Assembly (NCBI GenBank): GCA_032622095.1
Contig: CP136066.1
Coordinates: 184,736,716 to 184,800,715 of the forward strand
Direction: 5' to 3'
DNA length: 64,000 bases
Source of the DNA: Siphonodentalium dalli
Lineage: Eukaryota > Mollusca > Scaphopoda > Gadilida > Siphonodentaliidae
Part shown: positions 11,066 to 18,857 of the stretch, piece by piece
Numbering within the stretch: the first letter of the stretch is position 1
Layout: each line of letters begins with the position of its first letter
The notes under the pieces: generated by a model
The model's input: the letters and a program-made list of their open reading frames with translations, nothing else
The model's database searches: none
Told to the model about the DNA's origin: nothing
Program-made: the position numbers and the translations under genes

Positions 11066-11830
11066 TAATTATAATAAATAATCATCAAATTGGAAGAGTT
11101 CAGCATCAGCTCCTTGCTGGCATTGTTGAATACGGCCACGTCGGATTACCATCCGAAAAAACACAGAAAATAGGTGATTTACTTCCCAAATTGCCATCGT
11201 AGTTTTAGAATCTTTTTCCACCAAGAATGTGTTGAAAACTGCAGACAACTGTTCTATGCACATTACAGTCCAATAATTTTGACTCTTGGTTGATAAACAT
11301 TCCTCTAAAACATAAATCTGTCTATAAAAGTGTCAATTTGTTTCAATTGCGAAAGGTCAACCTCCAGTCCAGAATCGAAAATCCAATTCACAATATTCAT
11401 CGAAAATTCTCAAAACAGCGTCCAACGTATAGTCCTAGTACAACTCCGTGATATTATATGATTTACACACTTCAGTCATCAATACTTTCTAAATGTCCAA
11501 ATTGTTGAAAATAGTAGATTTGTATCGTAAGTCGCCATTAACAAAACAAATGAGAAAACACGTGGACATGTTTACGTCTTATTCCCTCATCCGAAAAAAG
11601 TTGCGTTCCCACGTTGACGTCACGCTTCTTTGTGCACATAAAGCTGGCGAGTGGCTTTTTAGTTTTTCCTTATTATTTTCGACATCAAAAAGTCATTAAA
11701 ATCTCGATTTTTACGCTATAAGTTGGTGTTTTCGAATATGATTCGTGTTTAGTAACCTTAATTCTACGTTATGACACTGGTATAGTTTATTTTACTGAAC
11801 AAAAAGTTTTATTAACAGTTCCCTTTTAAG
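11066..11830 (-). repeat. Copy 2 (minus strand) of the TGACGTCA-bearing element
   Basis: On the minus strand the block starts GGGAACTGTTAA at about 11826. It carries GTGACGTCAACGTGGGA near 11610, the same landmarks as 4716-4905. Downstream, 11069-11263 (minus) encodes an open 64-codon stretch (VFFRMVIRRGRIQQC near its C-terminus). A weaker reading continues upstream of it in two frames to about 11450. I do not recognise the protein; it may be the C-terminal part of the ORF whose N-terminal part is at 4925-5143. Confidence 0.4.
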
Positions 11831-11857
11831 TTTGTTAACAATGCCTTGTGCATTCAA

Positions 11858-12624
11858 TGTGCCAATACGGGTACATATAACTCTTAAGGCTATCAGAACG
11901 GTTTGATTATTTATTTACAACAAAGTCAATAATGTTCAATCATCGGCATCTGGGTTTCTCCTGGTTGAGTTTATCTTCCTGTCGTCTGCTTGTCGCCTGC
12001 TCGGTTGAGTTCTGGTTGAGTCCGTCTTCCTGTCGTCTGCTTCGCTTCTTCGTCGGCACATCGGGGTAGCGTTGTTAGAAATACAGGATTGTAATGTTTA
12101 CCTTGTATTCCTACCCATGTTCCCGGCTGGAGATCCTAGCTTTCTTCTTAGCGCGACGAGAGTCGTTGGTCACATCTTGTAGCTCATTGAGAACTGTCTG
12201 TCGGGTCTCGATTAGTCCGCGTTCAAATACAGGAACGGTATTATTCCGGCTCGGATCGCATTTCATGGTACGTTAATTGGGGCGTTCCTAGGTTAACCAG
12301 GCGGGGTAGTTTTCCTGTGTGTTCTTCAAACTCTGCTCCCTATCCATCGCACTGCGTTAGGTTTCAGTAGCTTGTCCTAGCGAAGTATCGCGTCTCGCTA
12401 ATCCCATAATCGTTCTGTTTACTTCTCGATTCTCCTCGTGTGCATGTATCGGGTATGCGTACTGCACGGTGTCCACTAATCTGTTTCGATGTCCAGTATT
12501 TCGCAATCTTGATGTAGCCAACATGGGCGCTGATATGTGTGGTAATCTAGCGCCCCCCGCGACTTAGAGATTGTCTGTTTTCTTCCCGGGTTGAACGTTA
12601 TGTCCCTGGGGTTGTCTTGGCACA
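11858..12624 (-). repeat. 3' LTR (element orientation is minus)
   Basis: 767 bp, same ends as the 5' LTR. Visible differences from the other LTR are about a dozen substitutions and a one-base C-run length change near 12551. It is preceded in element orientation by a purine-rich tract. Confidence 0.93.
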
Positions 12625-12643
12625 TTACTCCTTCACTTTTTCG
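12625..12643 (-). promoter_or_regulatory. Polypurine tract
   Basis: Immediately before the 3' LTR in element orientation, the minus strand is purine-rich (GAAAAAGTGAAGGAGTAA). This is the expected site for plus-strand primer formation in LTR elements. Confidence 0.65.
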
Positions 12644-12645
12644 AT

Positions 12646-13095
12646 TTAAAGTTGATCTTGAAATTGCAAGTCCAATCCGCCGCTGCGTAGCAGGTCGATG
12701 ATTCGTCGAAGTAGTTCGCAACAGCGGCATCGGCGATGGATAGCTGGTGCGATGTCGTCCGTCTCCATGCAGGTCGGGTCGTCTGGGCGTCTCTCAGACA
12801 ACTCCAACCTACTGGCTGTGACTCCGGACGACTGAGCCACACGGGGAGGGGACTGCATTGTGTAATATCTTCTATGCTCGAGGTAAGGCTGTATCCATGG
12901 CTTGTTATAGGATGTGGGTGACTGCATGCGCGGCATCATGTCGAGGTAGCTTTCATGCGGCTGCCTGCTGGTGGATGGTCGTGCATCTGAATTGGGTGTC
13001 ATATTGTCATCATCGGATGTCGAGGTATTTTCGTCCTCACTGTCCGAGTATGGGGTTAGGTTCTGACAACTGGTCGACCCTTGTTCCACCGCCAT
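12646..13095 (-). CDS. 3' accessory ORF of the LTR element, unknown function
   Basis: 149 codons from an ATG in a strong initiation context (ACCATGG) at 13095. The first half is rich in Ser, Asp, Glu, Pro and Thr, with clusters SDSEDENTSTSDDD. The C-terminal quarter holds a Cys/Arg-rich stretch (HRRCRCCELLRRIIDLLRSG) that could form an amphipathic helix. It stops 21 bases before the 3' LTR. I do not recognise a family. The open frame in a young element suggests it is or was translated; short accessory ORFs here occur in some retroviruses and env-bearing Gypsy elements. Confidence 0.6.
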   Translation of the reverse strand: MAVEQGSTSCQNLTPYSDSEDENTSTSDDDNMTPNSDARPSTSRQPHESYLDMMPRMQSPTSYNKPWIQPYLEHRRYYTMQSPPRVAQSSGVTASRLELSERRPDDPTCMETDDIAPAIHRRCRCCELLRRIIDLLRSGGLDLQFQDQL

Positions 13096-13570
13096 GGTCA
13101 GCCTGTAATACTCAAACGGATATTCGTGTGAGGTTTGAGAATAAATGACACAGTCTGTATCCACAATGGTTACTTTTCCAATTTATCGGCATCGCTTGAG
13201 GGCCGTCAGATCGGCCCAATTCGAAAATGGAATTTACAACTAATTCTATAGATTGATTGGTTGACGAACAGTTAAACATAAGATATATCGGGGTGACTGA
13301 TTCCCGTCATCAAAACGTATGACCGCATGTCAGGATTTCTAATCCCTATTCAACGCTCGCTATAATAATTCTGATAACTATATAACTACAATACAATGGA
13401 CATCATCGCTATGTAACGATTAATATTCGAAATATATGAAATGCATAAGCGTCTATACACAGGCGAATGATACTAATATCAGTGCAACAATCAATACGAA
13501 GGAAATGCGGAATACTGACATTAATATATGATACATAATTAATACTAATCCAAATCCGCCACAGATGTGG

Positions 13571-13930
13571 TTAGCCTCTGGCGGCTATAATTGGATATGG
13601 GCGTTCCTGAGTGTCGTCCCGGAATAGCGCAGACGGCTTTGGTGCATCCGTCTCCATTGTTTCGTCTATGGGCTCTTTGAACACGGCATTCGGGATATCC
13701 TCAGGTCGCTGGTCTAACTGCTTATTATACATAATGGCTAACCTTGGTAAATGTCGTTTAACAAATTTCCACCAGAATCGGTGGGTCAAGATAATGAAAA
13801 TTACTACTGTAGTTGTTACTAGGGCAAAATACCACCCTGGCCATCTCTACCATTCATTGGGGTAATAACTTTTCATTACTAAGTCAGCCATGTGAATCTT
13901 CTCGATCTCGTGTAATTTGCGCGGGGTGCG
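13571..13930 (-). pseudogene. Env-like membrane-anchor remnant
   Basis: The minus-strand frame ending at 13571 contains WYFALVTTTVVIFIIL, a strongly hydrophobic transmembrane-type segment (about 13785-13835). A Trp/Arg/Lys-rich stretch and a roughly 65-residue hydrophilic tail follow. The frame is interrupted by a TAG at 13849-13847. It continues open upstream of that for about 30 codons (ending MKSYYPNEW) before another stop. Position after pol and before the 3' LTR, and the anchor-plus-tail layout, are those of an envelope protein C-terminus. Identity is inferred from position only. Confidence 0.5.
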
Positions 13931-14254
13931 CTCAGCTTAGTAACCCTAAAGATGGCGATATTCGCGTCGGCGTGCTACTCGTTATCTCTCCGCGCGTGAT
14001 TGTAAAGTTTAAAGGTTTATTTATTAAATTGCTACGCACACGTGCCGGGTTTCATGGGGACGCGCGACCTGTACTTGATCCGAACGTGACTATCTATTCG
14101 CGATTCGGTCTGGGGCATTGGGCTAACTATTTTCCACATTTATGAAGCCAGGTTAGACTCATCAATAAGACAGTTAAAAGTGGGATCTCATTCATCATTA
14201 TCTACATCACTGCTGCTATTGCGTACAATAGGTTTATTAATGATTGCTTGGTTC
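13931..14254 (-). other. Degenerate region between integrase module and membrane anchor
   Basis: This is where an envelope ectodomain would be expected. On the minus strand no frame stays open for more than about 40 codons. The 110-codon plus-strand frame over it has no motif and runs antisense to the element. It is consistent with a largely deleted or decayed env. Confidence 0.4.
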
Positions 14255-15777
14255 TTACGTCACTAAACGCTCCATGCATGAGCTGCTTACACTTGCGTGG
14301 GGCCGGTACGGGCCTACCTTCACGAGGGGTTGATTCAATGGCGGCCACTTCATTAACTCATCCTCTGAGCTGTCATCACTTGTAAACATTTTTGTTATTT
14401 TGCGCCCGTGTCGACGAGGCGCGGGGGCGCGTCGTGCCTTGGCACTCGGCTCTGATCTCTCGTCCGTGGACGAGTCAGGGTTTTGTAGCTGCTCTGAGCG
14501 TGCGAGTCGCGCTTTTCTACGCTGTAAGCGCATCTTAAGCTCGCTTAAAGGGACATCTTCGTCATCGGAGTCCGAACATTGTCTCCGATATCGAGCGATT
14601 ACATCATCTGGTAATGGTTCCGTTACATCGCCAGAAGACCCACCCACAGGGTTAGGGGCAGGAACGTCGCTATCTTCGTCTTCAGGGGGAACAACATACG
14701 TTTGAGCACGCTTGTTGTTGTCAGTTTTGGGGATTTCCCATTCAAGGTTGGCCTTGCGCATATGTTCAGCATGAGATCGCGTGACTTTCCCAGTTAATTG
14801 GTTTCTTAACTCGAAAGTGACGGGCGTTATCTGTTTAGTTATGCGGAAGTAGGGTTTCCATTTACTTTCCAGTTTGCTTTTCCGCAAGTGACTCTTAACA
14901 AACACGGCATCACCAATTTCGAATTTAATGGCCTTGGCCTTTTCGTACATTTTCGCTGCTCGTTGGCGTTTAACCTGTTTCAGGTGTTTGTGTACCAGCG
15001 TAAGTGATTTAGGCTGTTGCCGTAATGCTATTTGACAATAACCCTTCCCAGCACGATTGCGTCTTCGTTCATACGTGACTGATTTTCCAACTACACTGCC
15101 GCGCCGAAGATAAACGGTTTTATTAGTGTTGTTCACGAGTAGCAATGGGAATTGTTGTCTTTTACCTAGTTCCGAAATCGAATTCCTTACCTCCAAACCG
15201 GGCTTTGATGCTAGGTAACCTTTCATGATTTGGGCAACCTCTATTAATGTCGACTTGTGAAGAGAAGCTAAGTTTTTTGATTTTCCCATACATAAAGTCG
15301 ATGTTCGGGGCTTTAAACTAACTTTGCTGGTTAATCTCAGAAGGGAAGCGATATGCGCATCTGCTTCCAAGGGGACATACACGTCACTGACATTGAGGCA
15401 TCCCAGATCATAATACAGTCTGACCCCCAGAGAGGTCAACCAATCTCTCCCCAAGATCATATTCCGGGTCATATCATTCACCACATAAAATTTATGGGTT
15501 AATTTTAGTTTCGCCATTCTTAAGGTCAGTTCCACGCTACCAAGTACACCCAGTGATTTCCCATTCACGGAGCTAAGGTTAATGTGTTCCCTAGTTAGTT
15601 TTGGTCGAAACTGTAATGCGTCATAGACGCGTTTGTGAATCAATGACACTTCCGCGCCACTATCCACTAATGAGCGATATTTATGTTTACCTATTCTAAC
15701 TAAACATGAGCTGGGGTTTCCCACAATATTGATACTAAACTTCCTCTCACGTGTGGCCTCAATGAGAGGATTCCTTA
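14255..15777 (-). CDS. Protease fused to integrase C-terminal GPY/F-like module
   Basis: The open frame is entered by -1 frameshift near 15778. Counting from a methionine-equivalent codon at 15724, residues 19-24 are LVDSGA (aspartic protease active site) and residues 90-96 are ILGRDWL, the second conserved protease motif. About 110-220 is the usual spacer before RT (KTVYLRRGSVVGKS). The text then jumps to an integrase C-terminal domain (FEIGDAVFVKSHLRKSKLESKWKPYFRI, then SHAEHMRKA), with the junction near 15000-15070. About 150 acidic and basic low-complexity residues follow. RT, RNase H and the integrase HHCC and DDE regions are absent, yet the frame stays open. Confidence 0.85.
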
Positions 15778-15784
15778 GTTTTTT
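15743..15784 (-). promoter_or_regulatory. Programmed -1 ribosomal frameshift signal at gag-pro junction
   Basis: The minus strand has A_AAA_AAC (15784 to 15778) in the phase required for -1 slippage, immediately followed by the Gag stop TAA (15777-15775). After an 8-nt spacer comes a 7-bp perfect stem, CCTCTCA (15769-15763) paired with TGAGAGG (15749-15743), around a 13-nt loop. Slipping back one base places the ribosome exactly in the frame of the protease ORF, which is open across this point. Heptamer, spacer and stem are all canonical for retroviral gag-pro junctions. Confidence 0.8.
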
Positions 15785-16037
15785 GCGTATGTGGGCGGGG
15801 TCATTGGTCCTGGTGGTTCGTTTAATGTCGGATATCTCCGGCTGTGACGCGGTGCATTATGGGATAGGTCACGTGATCGATTCGGCTGATCTCGGAGGAT
15901 TCCCCTAGGTGGCGTTACCGGCGCGTTCCATTGCTTTTGCTTCGAATCTCCGGATTTAGAGGGGCAATTTCTAGCCAAGTGATTACCTTCGCAAACCCAG
16001 CAAGATATGTGCCTTCGGTTTTCGGTCTTAACCCTTT
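15775..16037 (-). CDS. Gag C-terminal segment: second zinc knuckle, ends at slippery site
   Basis: An open stretch without its own ATG starts after a TAA just upstream. It encodes a knuckle (CWVCEGNHLARNC, again C-x2-C-x3-H-x4-C), then a Pro/Arg-rich tail with TPPRGILRDQ. It ends PPTYAKN-stop. The codons before the stop are GCA AAA AAC TAA, an in-phase A_AAA_AAC slippery heptamer. It is separated from the main gag frame by the block 16028-16426, which holds a MITE and an inverted 18-bp duplicate. I infer it was continuous with Gag before that insertion. Confidence 0.75.
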
Positions 16038-16426
16038 ACCCAACAGAACGGCCCTGTGCCAATGCATTCTCTTATATATGCGAGTCGACCATAGATCGCC
16101 TCGCATATATAAGAGAATGAATTGGCTTAACACATTAAAAATTATAAAATTGTTAAAGAATGTAAGAAAAAATGGTAAAAAGTGTTTAAAAAAGATTGTT
16201 TTTAGGCCAATGCATTCTCTTATATATGCGAGGCGACCTATGGTCGACTCGCATATATAAGAGAATGCATTGGCACAGGGCATAACTGTAACTATCACAA
16301 TGTGGTCAAGGAGCCGGTTCCAATGATATCCATATTTGTATGGTTATATTGAGACAGACCGAAGATATTTTAGGCTGTTGAAGCTTTATTTGGCCGGTTT
16401 TGGCGGTTTGTTGGGTAAAGGGTTAA
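16028..16426. repeat. Block bounded by a perfect 18-bp inverted repeat, splitting gag
   Basis: TTAACCCTTTACCCAACA at 16028-16045 is the exact inverse of 16409-16426. The latter is native gag coding sequence (codons for FNPLPNK). The copy at 16028 is therefore a piece of gag in reversed orientation on the far side of the MITE, suggesting a local inversion or template switch during insertion. Confidence 0.6.
16052..16280. mobile_element. 229-bp MITE whose ends are themselves hairpins
   Basis: Ends are CCCTGTGCCAATGCATTCTC and its exact inverse at 16261-16280. Inverted identity between ends exceeds 40 bp. Each end is also a local palindrome of about 70 bp (arms TGCATTCTCTTATATATGCG), so the element can fold as two stem-loops or one long stem. 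The middle ~85 bp is AT-rich and non-coding. It lies within the LTR element between the two gag pieces. A truncated second copy in the opposite orientation is at 24373-24513. No clear target duplication was found. Confidence 0.8.
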
Positions 16427-17255
16427 AGGGGCAGTCACGAGCGAAATGGTCACCTTGGCACGTCCAACATTCGACTGTTCGCGGTTTAACCACTGCTTCG
16501 ACGTGCACCTGTCTCGGGCGTGATCGGTGTTCTCGGGTCGTGTGGTTATCGCGTGCGCATATATCGCAGGTTACTCTCGCACGTTTGTTTCTGAAACTAT
16601 CGATTTCCATTGCTTCTGGTTCGTTTTCGTTGTAATTTTCGCGGCCCGTTCGTAGGTTGAATACACGTCGGATCCCCATTTCCCGCATGGCGATTTCGGC
16701 TGCCAATTTTAGTGTCTTCGGGGCATCCCTAATCAACTTCATTTTCAAGCTGTCGCTTCTTAAAGCGTCAATATAAAACCCTACGAGTTGGCCTTCAACT
16801 GCGTTGATCCCACCGGGTTGATCTCGGTACGCGACCGTCGCTATCTCCAAAATTCGTTCGGCTAGCACATGTAAATTTTCGTTGTGTTTTTGCTTAACTT
16901 TTCTTAGCATCGAAAAGGCGAATTGATTGTCATTTATCTCGGCAAATCGACTAGATAATTCAGTGTTTGTTTCTTGCCACGTGGCGTTAGGATTCGTGGC
17001 CAAATATCTTTGTAAAAAATCCGAAACGGGGCCCGTACTACTTTGGAATGCCATATAGGGCTTCTTTGTTTCGTTAGCACCGGTGAGGATTGCGCATTTT
17101 TCTATCGACTTGACCCACCCGTGGTATTTCGCGGGGTCTCCGTCAAATGACGTCACTACCTGTGTCACCGTAGCCATGGCCATTGCAGCAATTTGAGAAT
17201 TGATAGACTCTGTTAATGGGGCGAGAACACCAGCAGATGTAGATTGGGTAGCCAT
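16386..17255 (-). CDS. gag: Gag (capsid/nucleocapsid) of the LTR element
   Basis: 289 codons from an ATG at 17255 (MATQST). An upstream in-frame reading adds only MFIII, from non-ATG or leader sequence. The N-terminal half has the FDGDPAKYHGWVKSIEK segment and helical capsid-like text typical of Ty3/Gypsy Gag. A Cys-rich segment near residues 225-238 reads C-x2-C-x4-H-x4-H. A later zinc knuckle (CWTCQGDHFARDC) is C-x2-C-x3-H-x4-C, one residue shorter than the usual CCHC spacing. The frame ends PKPAK-stop. A second knuckle lies beyond an inserted block at 15775-16037, so the original Gag was probably longer. Confidence 0.88.
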   Translation of the reverse strand: MATQSTSAGVLAPLTESINSQIAAMAMATVTQVVTSFDGDPAKYHGWVKSIEKCAILTGANETKKPYMAFQSSTGPVSDFLQRYLATNPNATWQETNTELSSRFAEINDNQFAFSMLRKVKQKHNENLHVLAERILEIATVAYRDQPGGINAVEGQLVGFYIDALRSDSLKMKLIRDAPKTLKLAAEIAMREMGIRRVFNLRTGRENYNENEPEAMEIDSFRNKRARVTCDICARDNHTTREHRSRPRQVHVEAVVKPRTVECWTCQGDHFARDCPFNPLPNKPPKPAK

Positions 17256-17362
17256 TATGATAATAAACAATTAGACTCACGTTTTGCGAATTTTCCCACA
17301 CTGTTTCTGTTCACACTGTTCCTCTTCTGGCTTCACGTTGTGTCTGCGATTAGCGTTCAGAT

Positions 17363-17380
17363 CCTGGCTCGAAGGCACCA
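17363..17380 (-). promoter_or_regulatory. Candidate tRNA primer-binding site
   Basis: Eleven bases inside the 5' LTR the minus strand reads TGGTGCCTTCGAGCCAGG. It starts with the TGG expected opposite a tRNA CCA end. I could not match the remainder to a particular tRNA with certainty. The position and start support the call. Confidence 0.55.
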
Positions 17381-17391
17381 GTTAAGAGATA

Positions 17392-18157
17392 TGTGCCAAT
17401 ACGGGTACATATAACTCTTAAGGCTATCAGAACGGTTTGATTATTTATTTACAACAAAGTCAATAATGTTCAATCATCGGCATCTGGGTTTCTCCTGGTT
17501 GAGTTTATCTTCCTGTTGTCTGCTTGTCGCCTGCTCGGTTGAGTTCCGGTTGAGTCCGTCTTCCTGTCGTCTGCTTCGCTTCTTCGTCGGCACATCGGGG
17601 TAGCGTTGTTAGAAATACAGGATTGTAATGTTTACCTTGTATTCCTATCCATGTTCCCGGCTGGAGATCCTAGCTGTCTTCTTAGCGCGACGAGAGTCGT
17701 TGGTCACATCTTGTAGCTCATTGAGAACTGTCTGTCGGGTCTCGATTAGTCCGCGTTCAAATACAGGAACGGTATTATTCCGGCTCGGTTCGCATTTCAT
17801 GGTACGTTAATTGGGGCGTTCCTAGGTTAACCAGGCGGGGTAGTTTTCCTGTGTGTTCTTCAAACTCTGCTCCATATCCATCGCGCTGCGTTAGGTTTCA
17901 GTAGCTTTTCCTAGCGAAGTATCTCGTCTCGCTAATCCCATAATCGTTCTGTTTACTTCTCGATTCTCCTCGTGTGCATGTATCGGGTATGCGTACTGCA
18001 TGGTGTCCACTAATCTGTTTCGATGTCCAGTATTTCGCAATCTTGATGTAGCCAACATGGGCGCTGATATGTGTGGTAATCTAGCGCCCCCGCGACTTAG
18101 AGATTGTCTGTTTTCTTCCCGGGTTGAAAGTTATGTCCCTGGGGTTGTCTTGGCACA
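17392..18157 (-). repeat. 5' LTR (element orientation is minus)
   Basis: 766 bp, bounded by TGTGCC and GGCACA inverted ends, nearly identical to 11858-12624. It lies next to the primer-binding site and gag, so it is the upstream LTR and should contain the promoter. TCAA follows it on the plus strand at 18158-18161, matching TCAA before the other LTR. Confidence 0.93.
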
Positions 18158-18362
18158 TCAACGCGGTGTAACATATATTGTGGGTTAAAGAGTGAATTGT
18201 TGATATTACATCATTTGGCATATTTAAATTGGCATATTTAAATTGGACTAGGTCATCGGAGATAAAACACCCGCTTCGATCTATTTACATGTGTATCGGA
18301 CATATGATAAATTGATAGTGTATATATTTCATCTTAGCATAGTTAAGCTTGATTGGGATTGA
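18158..18362. other. Flank of LTR element, nothing recognised
   Basis: This begins with the TCAA target duplication. 18210-18245 has a direct repeat of TTGGCATATTTAAA. No coding sequence is visible. Confidence 0.3.
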
Positions 18363-18857
18363 TTAGATTTTTACATTAAACATCAATATACAACAATAAT
18401 AATACATGGCATACATGTAAGTAAGTATTGTGGTGCGAAAGCATTTCATGCTATTCCCGAATCTTTTCATCAAGCTTTCGCTGAAATATGAAAATTGCTC
18501 TCTAAACATATGATTAATTTCATTCCTTAACGAATTTCTACGCATCTCACTATTTGGACCAGCAACATTTGGCCAATGCTGGTAATTCAATGAATTTAGA
18601 CGATGTCCATATCCATGGCTATATGAAGACTGCTGTATGTTAGAATATCCTCTCAATCTACTATCTCTCGGGCACACTACGCTGATACTTTTCCAATCTC
18701 CTCCAAACATAATGTCACGACGTGCATATTTTATGCTCTTAGCCAGTACTTTCGTTCCAATAAAATTTGGGTGCCAATTATCACAATACACATTGTATCT
18801 GACCTCATTGTTTCCGCTCATATGCTGGCGCCATATCATTTTATACGACGAAATCAA
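18363..18857 (-). pseudogene. SGNH/GDSL-like hydrolase C-terminal fragment, probably from a LINE ORF1
   Basis: The frame opens with a short leader, then YCDNWHPNFIGTKVLAKSIKYA. The D-x-x-H followed by P-N-x-x-G pattern matches the last catalytic block (Asp-His) of SGNH hydrolases, a domain present in ORF1 of several invertebrate LINEs and in host esterases. The preceding catalytic blocks (Ser, Gly, Asn) are missing because the upstream side is replaced by the palindromic repeat at 18858. The rest of the frame (Ser/Tyr/Asn-rich) has no motif. A short piece of the same sequence is at 37553-37600. Confidence 0.45.

Larger units (their letters stand above)
11858..18157 (-). mobile_element. Ty3/Gypsy-like LTR retrotransposon lacking RT and integrase core
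   Basis: Two direct LTRs (11858-12624 and 17392-18157) bracket about 4.77 kb. The TCAA duplication is at 11854-11857 and 18158-18161. LTRs start TGTGCC and end GGCACA. Coding runs on the minus strand, so 17392-18157 is the 5' LTR. Order: primer site, gag with zinc knuckles, slippery junction, protease fused to the integrase C-terminal module, membrane-anchor remnant, accessory ORF, polypurine tract. The LTRs show only about a dozen differences, so insertion is fairly recent. Missing RT, RNase H and integrase core make it non-autonomous. A 229-bp MITE sits inside. Confidence 0.93.

Noticed and set aside
12736-14705. Plus-strand open frames opposite the LTR element
   Set aside because: They are antisense to gag/pol-type genes with clear motifs and have none of their own.
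15915-16298. 127-codon minus-strand frame across the MITE
   Set aside because: The frame is made of MITE hairpin sequence read through and matches the frame opened by the second MITE copy at 24256-24594. It is a repeat artefact.
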